The notes under the pieces: model-generated
Databases searched by the model: none
Told to the model about the DNA's origin: nothing
The model's input: only the letters and a program-made list of their open reading frames with translations
Source of the DNA: Verrucomicrobiota bacterium
GTDB lineage: Bacteria; Verrucomicrobiota; Verrucomicrobiia; Opitutales; Opitutaceae
Direction: 5' to 3'
Assembly (NCBI GenBank): GCA_023446735.1
Contig: JAEXPQ010000154.1
Location: 1-32,001 of the forward strand
DNA: 32,001 bases
In this document: positions 6,627 through 14,177 of the stretch, in pieces
How positions within the stretch are numbered: position 1 is the first letter of the stretch
How the letters are laid out: every line of letters starts with the position of its first letter
Position numbers and translations under genes: made by a program

Positions 6627-8900
6627 ATGACCGGACTCGAGTTCATTCGCGACCTGGGAATCGTCGTCTTCGTGGCGGCGCTGGCCGGCTGGGGCTGCAA
6701 GCGCGCGGGGTTGTCACCGGTGGTAGGTTACCTGCTGGCGGGGCTCATCGTGGGCCCGTACACGCCGCCGGCTTCGCTGGTGACCGATGCCGAGCGGATC
6801 CAGACGCTGGCGCAATTGGGCCTGGTGTTCCTGATGTTCGCGATCGGCATGCAGCTGAGCCTGCGGCGACTGAAGGCGCTCGGGCTGCCGCTGCTGGTGG
6901 CCACCGGCCTGGGGGCGGTGGCGGTGGTGACGATGGCGCGCGTGCTGGCGCCGGCCCTGGGGTTGGACGGCGTGCAGGGCCTGTTCCTGGCGGGAATGTT
7001 GGTGAGCTCGAGCTCGGCCATCGTGAGCAAGTCGCTGCTGGAGTCGGGCCGGCTGCATTCCCCGAGCGGGCAGTTCGCCGGGGCGATCACGGTGCTGGAG
7101 GACGTGGTGGCGGTGGTGATGCTCGCGCTGCTGACCTCGTATGTGAAGATCGGCGGGGAGGGGCGGATGGGGCTGGGCTCGGCGCTGGCCGAGATGGGGG
7201 CCTTCGTGGCGCTGCTCGGGGTGGGCGGGCTGCTGCTGATGCCGTGGCTGTTGCGGCGGATGGACCATAGCGGCTCGGACGAGTTGCGCACGCTGATGGT
7301 CGCGGGGCTGCTGTGCCTGCTGGCGTTCGGGGCGCAGAGCGCCGGCTATTCGCTGGCGCTGGGGGCGTTCCTGCTCGGTGTGGTGGTGGCGGATACGCCG
7401 CAGCGCGGGGCGCTCGAACGGGCGTTCGGCGGGTTGCGGGACGTGTTCAGCGCCGTGTTCTTCGTGGCGATCGGGATGATGATCGACCTGCGCGGCTTCA
7501 CGGAAATCTGGTGGCAGGTGCTGGCGGTCTCGGGGTTCGCGCTGGTGGCGCGTCCGGTGGCGTGTTCGCTGGCGTTGCTGGCGACGGGCCAACCGGTCCG
7601 GGTGGCGCTGGAGGGCGGGTTGTCGCTCACGCCCCTGGGCGAGTTCGGCTTCATCGCGGCCCAACTGGGTGTCACCGCGGGAATCCTACCGAAGGAGTAC
7701 CAGCCGCTCTCCGTGGGGGCCGCGTTGATCACGGCGCTGGTGGCTCCGTTGCTCACGGCCCGGGCGGAGGGCCTGACCGGGGCGATCCTGCGGGTGCAGC
7801 CGCGGCTGGTCACGCGTCTGCTGGACGAATACCGCGGCTGGCTCGACCGCGTCCAGGGGCGCGGCGCCGCGAGCGTGCTCTGGCAGCTGAGCCGGAAACG
7901 CGTGCTCCAGATCGCGGTGGGCGTGGCGTTTGCCTCGGGGCTGCTGCTTTTCGCGCCACCGCTGGAGCGGGCCGTGCGGGAGTTCGCCGGGCTGGATGCG
8001 GTGCTGCCGCGGTTCTCGCAGCTGGTCTTCTGGTGCGCGCTGATGCTGGCGGTGCTTGCGGTCTGCGTCGCGATCTGGCGCAACCTCGCCGTGCTGGCGA
8101 TGATCCTGGCCGAGGTCACGACCCGCGATTTGCCGAACGCGGCGCTGCTGCGGCCGGTGGCGGAGGCGGGGCTGAAGATCGCCGGCGGCGCGGCGCTGTT
8201 CTTGTGGTTGGCGGCGGTGGTGCCGTTCCACCCCCGGGCCTGGTGGGGCGTACTGACGGTCGCGGCGGTGGCGGCGGTGGTGCTGGCGCTGCTCTGGCGG
8301 CGGCTGATCTATTGGCACAGCGACATGGAGGTCCGACTACAGGAGAGCATGGCGGCGCCGCACGCGGGGGCCGCCGCGCTGCTCGCCCAGACGCCCCAGG
8401 AGTGGGAGCTGCACATCGAGGAGGTGGCGCTGCCGGAGCATTCGGGCGCGGCCGGGCGCAGTCTGCGGGAACTGGACCTGCGGCGGCGACACGGTTGCAC
8501 GGTCGTGGGCGTGGACCGCCACGGCGCCGGGCTGGTCAACCCCGACGGGGCGACGGTGCTGTATCCGCTCGATCATGTGCTGCTGCTGGGCGCCCGCGAA
8601 CAGTTGGTGGCGGCGCGGCAGGAGCTGGAGGAACCGACCGAACGGACCCCGGCGCCGGCGCTCGGCGACCTGGTGGTCCATCGCGTGCGGGTGCCCGACT
8701 CCTCGCCGCACGCGGGTCGGACGCTCGAGGAACTGGATCTGCGCCGGGTGGCGGGCGTGCAGATCGCCGGCATCCAGCGCGGCCGCGAACGGCTGGTCAA
8801 CCCCTTCGGGCAGGAGAAGATGCTCGCGCGGGACGAGGTGCTGGTGCTCGGCACGCCGGACCAGTTGCGGGTGTTCCGCCGCTGGCTGGCGGGCGGCTGA
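6627..8900 (+). CDS. Kef/CPA2-type cation:proton antiporter with two TrkA-C domains
   Basis: This 757-residue membrane protein has an N-terminal half (about 1-390) that is a sodium/proton exchanger core of the CPA2 (Kef/GerN) family: GCKRAGLSPVVGYLLAGL, FLMFAIGMQLSL, SSSSAIVSKSLL and VVADTPQR are recognisable. About four further helices lie at roughly 430-555. The cytoplasmic tail has two successive RCK_C/TrkA-C modules (about 595-660 and 675-757), each with an AGRSLRELDLRR or AGRTLEELDLRR start and ending LLGAREQL or VLGTPDQL. No RCK_N (NAD-binding) domain is visible, unlike KefB/KefC. It probably exchanges K+ or Na+ for H+ under control of a ligand bound by the TrkA-C pair. Ion specificity is not readable from sequence. 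Confidence 0.9.
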   Translation: MTGLEFIRDLGIVVFVAALAGWGCKRAGLSPVVGYLLAGLIVGPYTPPASLVTDAERIQTLAQLGLVFLMFAIGMQLSLRRLKALGLPLLVATGLGAVAVVTMARVLAPALGLDGVQGLFLAGMLVSSSSAIVSKSLLESGRLHSPSGQFAGAITVLEDVVAVVMLALLTSYVKIGGEGRMGLGSALAEMGAFVALLGVGGLLLMPWLLRRMDHSGSDELRTLMVAGLLCLLAFGAQSAGYSLALGAFLLGVVVADTPQRGALERAFGGLRDVFSAVFFVAIGMMIDLRGFTEIWWQVLAVSGFALVARPVACSLALLATGQPVRVALEGGLSLTPLGEFGFIAAQLGVTAGILPKEYQPLSVGAALITALVAPLLTARAEGLTGAILRVQPRLVTRLLDEYRGWLDRVQGRGAASVLWQLSRKRVLQIAVGVAFASGLLLFAPPLERAVREFAGLDAVLPRFSQLVFWCALMLAVLAVCVAIWRNLAVLAMILAEVTTRDLPNAALLRPVAEAGLKIAGGAALFLWLAAVVPFHPRAWWGVLTVAAVAAVVLALLWRRLIYWHSDMEVRLQESMAAPHAGAAALLAQTPQEWELHIEEVALPEHSGAAGRSLRELDLRRRHGCTVVGVDRHGAGLVNPDGATVLYPLDHVLLLGAREQLVAARQELEEPTERTPAPALGDLVVHRVRVPDSSPHAGRTLEELDLRRVAGVQIAGIQRGRERLVNPFGQEKMLARDEVLVLGTPDQLRVFRRWLAGG

Positions 8901-8967
8901 ACGCGGCGACTAAAAGGCCGGGCGCGTGGCGCCGGGCCCGGGGAGAAAGCGCGGACGGGCGCGAGAC

Positions 8968-9555
8968 CTACTTCATCGCGCCAAGCTTCGCGTAGTCGAA
9001 GGCCTTGGCGAAGGTGCGGAGATCGTCGACCGTGACGCCGGAGCCCTCGAACTCGACGAGGTACCGATTGTCGACGACGGCCTTGATCGTGCCGTTGTCG
9101 GCGCCGCTCTTGAATTCGACCGTGACGCGCTGGCCTTTGATGGTCTCCATCTTGGCGCCGGAGGCGGAGAGGAGCATCGGGTTGCTGAACATGGCCGCGT
9201 ACTGCATCACGGCGGAGTCGGACTGGATCTTGATTGTGACGGTGCCGTTGTCGCGGGTGTAGCTGCGCCGGACGGTGACTCCGCCACCGAGGAGCGAGGA
9301 GGCGGCCGCCTCGGATTCGGGCTCGCCGGCCTCCCAGTCCTTCGGGGCGGCGGGGAGCAGCTTCACGACCTCGTCGGCCTTCTTCTGGCGGATGAACTGG
9401 TTGGCGGCGTCGAGGGCGATGAGGGCCTCGGAGTAGTTTCCGGATTCGTACGCGGCCTTGGCGGCGTCGATGTTGTCGGTCGCGTCGTCGGCGCGCAGCG
9501 GGGCGAGCGCCGCGGCGAAGGCGAGGACGGGCAGGAGGCGGAGGGCGGACTTCAT
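8968..9555 (-). CDS. Secreted protein of unknown function with N-terminal repeat-like helices
   Basis: I do not recognise the family. The 195-residue protein starts at ATG 9555 with a Sec signal peptide (about 1-22, hydrophobic LLPVLAFAAALAPL, likely cut near RA-DD). A helical stretch follows with TPR-like wording (AAYESGNYSEALIALDAANQ). The rest is a polar, beta-rich C-terminal domain with TVTIKIQSDSAVMQY and VDNRYLVEFEGSGV. It is probably periplasmic. It lies 149 bp downstream of the DsbA-like gene on the same strand and is convergent with the antiporter gene. Coding status is supported by the signal peptide and the well-formed amino-acid composition, and no function is proposed. Confidence 0.75.
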   Translation of the reverse strand: MKSALRLLPVLAFAAALAPLRADDATDNIDAAKAAYESGNYSEALIALDAANQFIRQKKADEVVKLLPAAPKDWEAGEPESEAAASSLLGGGVTVRRSYTRDNGTVTIKIQSDSAVMQYAAMFSNPMLLSASGAKMETIKGQRVTVEFKSGADNGTIKAVVDNRYLVEFEGSGVTVDDLRTFAKAFDYAKLGAMK

Positions 9556-9704
9556 GGCGGAGGAGGGAGCAGGTGGAAGTTGGATTCGGGCGGGAAAGAC
9601 CGGGAGCATGCGGCGCCGACCGTCCGGCTCAATGCCGAACGCGCCGAGGAGAAAGCCCGCCCGGCGTTGGAATCGTGGGACGGGCCGGCCCCGGGGCGCG
9701 GCCG

Positions 9705-10358
9705 TCAGGCCGGGGGCGGGTCGCCGAAGTGCGCGCGGTGGGCGGCGTAGGCGGCGGTGTCGGCGAGCATCGCCTCGATGGTTGCGACGAGGGGTTCGAG
9801 GCGGATCAGGCCGCTGAAGACGGCGCGGTCGCCGATCGGGTCGTCGAGCACGAAGGCGGGGCGCTGCGTGATCTGCAACGCGTGGAACTCCGCGGTCGAG
9901 GCGTCGACGGCGGCGCGGATCTCGGGCGAGGCGGCGTGGGCGCGCAGTTGCGCGGGGTCGAGGCGGCCCGCGGCCGCGGCGACGGCCACCGCTTCGTCGA
10001 GGCGGGCGATCTTGCGGCCCTCGCGGACGGCGGCGTGGGTGAGGGCGTGGCGCACGGTGTCGCCGGTGGCGCCGAGTGAGCGGGCGGCCTCGGCGACGAG
10101 ATTGGGCGCCGCGTAGTCGCAGCCCGGGCCTTCGAGCCAGCCGTGGTCGAGCATGTAGGGCGAGCGCACGATGGTGCCACTGCGCCGGTAGAACCAGTCG
10201 GCCTGCGCGGGCGAGACGGGGAAGTCCTGCGGGCGCATGAGCGCGATCTTCCAGTCGAACCGGACGCGGCCGGCGTAGCGGGCCTGGAGTTCGGCCCAGG
10301 TCGGTTCGGCCCAATGGCACCAGGAGGAGATGACTTCGAGGTAGTAGGTGACCTTCAT
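9705..10358 (-). CDS. DsbA-family thioredoxin-fold protein, single active-site cysteine
   Basis: This 217-residue protein has DSBA-family architecture (thioredoxin fold with helical insert), similar to FrnE-like or 2-hydroxychromene-2-carboxylate isomerase-like proteins. It opens with MKVTYYLEVISSWCHWAEP, where C14 occupies the usual redox position but the expected second cysteine three residues later is alanine (A17). A TQRPAFVLDD segment carries the cis-proline equivalent before the last strand. No signal peptide is present, so it is cytoplasmic. The missing second cysteine argues against a disulfide-exchange role of the CxxC kind; an isomerase or glutathione-dependent activity is possible. 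The ATG at 10358 gives the family-like start. It follows the peptide transporter gene by 116 bp. Confidence 0.85.
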   Translation of the reverse strand: MKVTYYLEVISSWCHWAEPTWAELQARYAGRVRFDWKIALMRPQDFPVSPAQADWFYRRSGTIVRSPYMLDHGWLEGPGCDYAAPNLVAEAARSLGATGDTVRHALTHAAVREGRKIARLDEAVAVAAAAGRLDPAQLRAHAASPEIRAAVDASTAEFHALQITQRPAFVLDDPIGDRAVFSGLIRLEPLVATIEAMLADTAAYAAHRAHFGDPPPA

Positions 10359-10402
10359 GGGGATCGCGGAAGACGGGTTTCGGGATGGGCGGGGCGGAAC
10401 GG

Positions 10403-10430
10403 ACAAGTAACAAGGATCAAGTGACAAGTG
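10403..10430 (+). repeat. Four tandem 7-bp units of the pattern NCAAGNN
   Basis: Four consecutive heptamers (ACAAGTA, ACAAGGA, TCAAGTG, ACAAGTG) lie between the peptide transporter and DsbA-like genes. They are followed directly by the 13-base word GCGGAGTGCGGAT (10431-10443), which recurs in the heptamer array at 16838-16865. The run looks like an intergenic repeat family with 7-bp periodicity rather than a regulatory site. Confidence 0.6.
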
Positions 10431-10474
10431 GCGGAGTGCGGATCCGCTGCGCTGCCCTTGGCCCTTGGAACCTG

Positions 10475-12391
10475 TCACTTCGATTCCTCGGCGGGCTGCA
10501 GGTAGCTCTTGCCGCGGTAGAACGACGCGATGACGGCGAAGATCAAGGAGGCGACCGCCATGAGCCCGGCGAACGTCCAGAAGAAGGTCGTGAGCGAAAG
10601 CGTCTGCAGCGGGGCGAGGAAGGCGACGAGCACGTTGCCCAGCGTCACCGAGAGCAGCCAGAAGCCCATGATCGTCGACTTCATCGCGCGCGGCGCCTGG
10701 GTGTAGGCGAACTCGAGGCCGGTGATCGAGACGAGCACCTCGGAGGTGGTGATGATCACGTAGGGGATGATCTGCCAGAGCACGTGGACGCGGCCCGGTC
10801 CGGCGGCGTCGATTTGTGCCTGAACAATGGCGACGGCGGCGAAGGACAGCGCGGCCAGGAACATGCCGGCCGTCATGCGGTGGAGCGGCTTGAGCGGGCG
10901 GCCGCGGCGTTCGAGCGGGCGGTATACGCCGAGGCTGAGCAACGGGATGATGATCATCACCAGCAGCGGATTGAGCGCGGAGATCTGCGCGGGCAGGAGG
11001 TCGAGCGTGACCGTGGACGGGTGGCGGAAGTGGAGTCCCGCGGCGACGGCGCCCCATAGCGCGATCAGGCCGACCGCGCCGAGACCCACGGCGCGCGGGA
11101 TGCGGACGTTCGAGACCCACAGGAAGAGCCAGAGGGCGCCGAGCACGGCGCCGACGATGGTGCCGGGCACGACCCAGCCGGACCAGATGGCGGAGGGGAG
11201 CACGAGCCGCAGGTCCATGGCCTTCGCCTGCTCGACCCAGGTGGAGGAGTGCTGGTCGAAGAGCGCCCAGAAGACGCTCACCATCGAGAATACGCCAATG
11301 ATCCGCAGCACGGCGGGCGGGCCGTCGGCGGCTTCGTCGCCGAAGTGGCGCCGGGCGGGTTCCCAAAAGCTTTCGCCCGGGACGCGTTCGGCGCGATGCT
11401 GCCAACTGTAGAGGATCACGGCGAGGAAACCGTTGTCCTCCTGGAGTGCTTGGCGGCGGTGGGCGAGGGCCAGTCCGGCGCCGAGCGAGACGAAGCCGGC
11501 GGCGGCGAGGTACCAGTAGGCGCGCGCGGTGTCCGCCAGGGTCGGCAGGAGCGCGGCGGAGCCCCGCTCCATGACCGCGTGGACGATGGTCTCGGATTTC
11601 TCGACGGCGACATAGATGGCCAGCAGCAGCGGCACGGCCATGAGGGCGGAGGCGATGAAGTCGATCCGGCCGAGGTTGCCGCCCGGCTTCGGGGGGACCC
11701 GGATGAAACGCCGGCGGCCGAGCCAGAACACGAACGCGGCGATTGCCATCAGCACGCCCGGCACACCGAAGGCGACCTCGGGCCCATATTGTTTATAGAG
11801 CACCGGAGTGAGCACGCTGGCGAAAAATGACCCGAAGTTGATCGTGAAGTAGAAGACCTGGAAAATTTTGGGCACCAGGTGGCCGTTGGCCCCGGTGAAC
11901 TGGTCGCCTACATTCGCGGAAACGCAGGGCTTGATGCCGCCCGAACCAATCGCGATCAGGCCGAGCCCGATGAACATCGCCGTCTCCGCTCCGCCCAGGT
12001 TGCCGATCACCCCGAAGCGCCCTGCGACGGCGAGCGCCGCGTGGCCGGCCACGTAGATCAGCGAGACCCAGAAGATTACCCGGTATTTGCCGAGGAGGCG
12101 GTCGGCGAGGATCGCGCCGATCATCGGGAAGAGATAGACGCCGGCCATGAAGACGTGGACGGCCTGGGTGGCGCGGACTTTGGCTTCGGCGAGCGCGTCG
12201 GCGGGCACGACGTTCTCCGCCACGAAACCGGTGAAGAGACCGACCAGATAGATATAGAGGATCTGCCGCATCCCATAATAGCTGAAGCGCTCGGCGGCTT
12301 CGTTGCCGACGATGTAGGGGATGCCTGGCGGGAAACGGTCGTCGCGGGCGGTCGTGGCGGCGGGTGGGGGAACCGAAGTGGGATCGCTCAT
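10475..12391 (-). CDS. Proton-dependent oligopeptide transporter (POT/PTR2 family)
   Basis: This 638-residue polytopic membrane protein belongs to the POT family of the major facilitator superfamily, which imports di- and tripeptides with protons. The first helix carries the diagnostic ExxER proton-coupling signature in NEAAERFSYYGMRQIL. FYFTINFGSFFASVLTPVL is the second PTR2 signature. ALFDQHSSTWVEQA and LVSITGLEFAYTQAP are further conserved segments. The ATG at 12391 was chosen; upstream in-frame codons encode non-family sequence. It shares a 218-bp divergent upstream region with the 41-codon gene. Confidence 0.93.
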   Translation of the reverse strand: MSDPTSVPPPAATTARDDRFPPGIPYIVGNEAAERFSYYGMRQILYIYLVGLFTGFVAENVVPADALAEAKVRATQAVHVFMAGVYLFPMIGAILADRLLGKYRVIFWVSLIYVAGHAALAVAGRFGVIGNLGGAETAMFIGLGLIAIGSGGIKPCVSANVGDQFTGANGHLVPKIFQVFYFTINFGSFFASVLTPVLYKQYGPEVAFGVPGVLMAIAAFVFWLGRRRFIRVPPKPGGNLGRIDFIASALMAVPLLLAIYVAVEKSETIVHAVMERGSAALLPTLADTARAYWYLAAAGFVSLGAGLALAHRRQALQEDNGFLAVILYSWQHRAERVPGESFWEPARRHFGDEAADGPPAVLRIIGVFSMVSVFWALFDQHSSTWVEQAKAMDLRLVLPSAIWSGWVVPGTIVGAVLGALWLFLWVSNVRIPRAVGLGAVGLIALWGAVAAGLHFRHPSTVTLDLLPAQISALNPLLVMIIIPLLSLGVYRPLERRGRPLKPLHRMTAGMFLAALSFAAVAIVQAQIDAAGPGRVHVLWQIIPYVIITTSEVLVSITGLEFAYTQAPRAMKSTIMGFWLLSVTLGNVLVAFLAPLQTLSLTTFFWTFAGLMAVASLIFAVIASFYRGKSYLQPAEESK

Positions 12392-12609
12392 GGAGGCCGA
12401 GTAAGCGGCCGCTGTGCCGGTGGGCGAGGGAAAAGGCCGGGGCTCGGAGCGCTTCGTTGCGGTGACCGCCGGTAACCGCGTTCGATTAGGAACGCTCATC
12501 GAGCCTGAAGCATCGCTTTTGCCTGCGAATTTTCCGGATTTTTCGCGAGAAAGTCGCGCGGTCGCCTCGCATTTGGCGCACACTCCGCTTAAATCATCGG
12601 CACCGACTT
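12392..12609. promoter_or_regulatory. Divergent upstream region of POT gene and 41-codon gene
   Basis: This 218-bp stretch separates two divergent starts and is clearly more A+T-rich in its right half than the surrounding genes, as promoters usually are. An imperfect inverted repeat GCGGTGACC-gcc-GGTAACCGC (12459-12479, one mismatch) could be an operator. No -35/-10 pair with good spacing was found for either gene. Confidence 0.35.
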
Positions 12610-12735
12610 ATGAACACCATTACCTCCTTCTTCTGGGATCATATCACCGAAGCTGTCGCCGACGAACTCCTGGCCCGTGTCTCCGCGGGTGAAGCCGTCT
12701 TCTGCGAACACCTCGAAGCGCTCGCCGCCGCCTGA
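12610..12735 (+). CDS. Small 41-residue protein of unknown function
   Basis: ATG at 12610 opens a 41-codon frame ending TGA at 12735. The product begins MNTITSFFWDHITEAVADEL and ends in an alanine-rich helix with a single cysteine (VFCEHLEALAAA). It reads as an amphipathic, mostly helical peptide with an aromatic N-terminus (FFW), without signal peptide or membrane helix. No Shine-Dalgarno site is visible. Support for a real gene is positional: it follows an A+T-richer promoter-like region and is followed 28 bp later by a strong intrinsic terminator on the same strand, and no other plus-strand gene could use that terminator. The transcript might instead be a small RNA. Confidence 0.6.
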   Translation: MNTITSFFWDHITEAVADELLARVSAGEAVFCEHLEALAAA

Positions 12736-12762
12736 TCCCTCGGCCCCGTTCTTCCTCTTGCC

Positions 12763-12804
12763 GCCCGCGTCCTGTGGCCTTGCCCGGGACGCGGGCGTTT
12801 TTTT
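12763..12804 (+). terminator. Rho-independent terminator
   Basis: A perfect 10-bp stem GCCCGCGTCC (12763-12772) / GGACGCGGGC (12787-12796) with a 14-base loop is followed by G and seven T residues (12798-12804). The T-run is on the plus strand only, so it ends plus-strand transcription, from the 41-codon gene. Confidence 0.9.
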
Positions 12805-12835
12805 GCCGGGGTCAATCGGGTGACGTGGCACCTCA

Positions 12836-13942
12836 TCAGGGAGCGCGCAGCCGCAGCCGCAGGAGCTCGCCGCGGTGCCACAGCCGCATGCGCGGCCCCC
12901 AGGTGCCGGTCCCGCGGCAGACGAGCACGGTCATCGCGCCGACGGAGTAGCGGCCGACGAAGAGCGGGTGGCGTTTCTCGACGAGATGGCCGAACGGCCA
13001 GATCTGCCCGCCGTGGGTGTGGCCGGAGAGCATGAGCCCGGCGCCGGCGGCGGCCGCGGCCTCCGCCGTGGCGGACTCGGGGGTGTGCGCCAGCAAGATC
13101 GTCGCGCCGGAGCGCGGCGTGGCCAGCGCGGCGGCGAGGCGTTGGTCGGCGGCGCCGCCCCGCCGCAATGTCGCCGGGTCGTCGATACCGGCGAGGGTGA
13201 GCCCGGGCGCGGGCGAGGCGGAGCGGTTGCGCAGGACCTGGACGCCGGCGCCCTCCGCGAAGGCGACCACGCGCGGAGTGCCCGCGTAGACGTCGTGGTT
13301 GCCGAGCACGGCCCACACGCCCAACGGAGCCCGCAGCGTCGCGAGCGTGGGTTGGAGCGAGAGCGCCCCGTCGAGGTCCGAGTCGACGAGATCGCCGACC
13401 AGGAGCACGGCATCGGGCCGCAGGGCCTCGATCTGGGCGATGCGCGCGGCCAACCAGCGTCGGCCGATCAAGGTTCCGAGATGGAGATCGGAGGCGACCA
13501 CCAGCGTGAGCCCGTCGCGCTCGCGTGGTAGTCCGGGCAGGACGACGTCATGTTCGCGCACCGCCGGAGCGCGCAGGCCCTGGACGAGGGCGATGCCGGC
13601 CAGGGCCAGGCCTGCCAACGCGGCGCCGGTGCGGATGCGCGGCGCGAGCGCCGGGAGCAGCCACCCGCCGAGCGTGACGAGTTCGGCCAGCACCAGCGCG
13701 GTGAAGAGCAGGAACAGCACCCCGATCCAGTTGGCGCCGACGAACTCGATCGATCGAGCAACGGTGCCGAAACCGCGGGCGGCGAGCAGACGCGCCGCTG
13801 GATAGCTCAGCCAGAGCAGTGCGAAGCCGAGTGCGGTCCAGCGGGCGCCGAGGTGCGCGGCGACCCAAGGCAGGCCGGCGATGCGCCAGCCCACGTAAGC
13901 GTTGAGCGCGGTCCAGACGGAGAGAACGACAACGAAGAACAT
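12836..13942 (-). CDS. Membrane-anchored metallophosphoesterase (YkuE-like)
   Basis: This 368-residue protein has about four N-terminal transmembrane helices (residues about 1-150, including VVVLSVWTALNAYVGW and GVLFLLFTALVLAELV) and then a calcineurin-like phosphoesterase domain. All metal-binding motifs are present: DLHLG, GDLVDSDLD, GNHDVYAG, AHTPE and GHTHGGQIWPFG. The family hydrolyses phosphoesters with two bound metals; YkuE-like members are membrane-linked with unclear substrates. The ATG at 13942 is preferred to a TTG at 13963. It stands alone, flanked by the terminator region of the 41-codon gene and by a 235-bp spacer before the chemoreceptor gene. Confidence 0.92.
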   Translation of the reverse strand: MFFVVVLSVWTALNAYVGWRIAGLPWVAAHLGARWTALGFALLWLSYPAARLLAARGFGTVARSIEFVGANWIGVLFLLFTALVLAELVTLGGWLLPALAPRIRTGAALAGLALAGIALVQGLRAPAVREHDVVLPGLPRERDGLTLVVASDLHLGTLIGRRWLAARIAQIEALRPDAVLLVGDLVDSDLDGALSLQPTLATLRAPLGVWAVLGNHDVYAGTPRVVAFAEGAGVQVLRNRSASPAPGLTLAGIDDPATLRRGGAADQRLAAALATPRSGATILLAHTPESATAEAAAAAGAGLMLSGHTHGGQIWPFGHLVEKRHPLFVGRYSVGAMTVLVCRGTGTWGPRMRLWHRGELLRLRLRAP

Positions 13943-14177
13943 CGGCCCCCAAGAGGCGCACAATGCGGTCGGTTTTCAAGCGCGGCCCGGAGCAACGGCT
14001 TGGGGTCGGGACGGCCGGGAGTCCGGTGCACGCGGGCGACACCTCGGAGGTCCGGTCGCCGCCCGCTTGGGGCGGACTGGGGCCGCAGAGCGCGGCGTGA
14101 ACCGAGGGCAATAGCTGCTCGCACGATGGCTTGTGGGAGCGCCGTGCCGTTGCCGCCGGGAACGGCCGAGGCGCGTT

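Noticed and set aside
14146..14166. Hairpin GCCGTT/AACGGC just beyond the MCP stop as a terminator
   Set aside because: The stem is only 6 bp and there is no T-run on the minus strand, so it is not a convincing intrinsic terminator.
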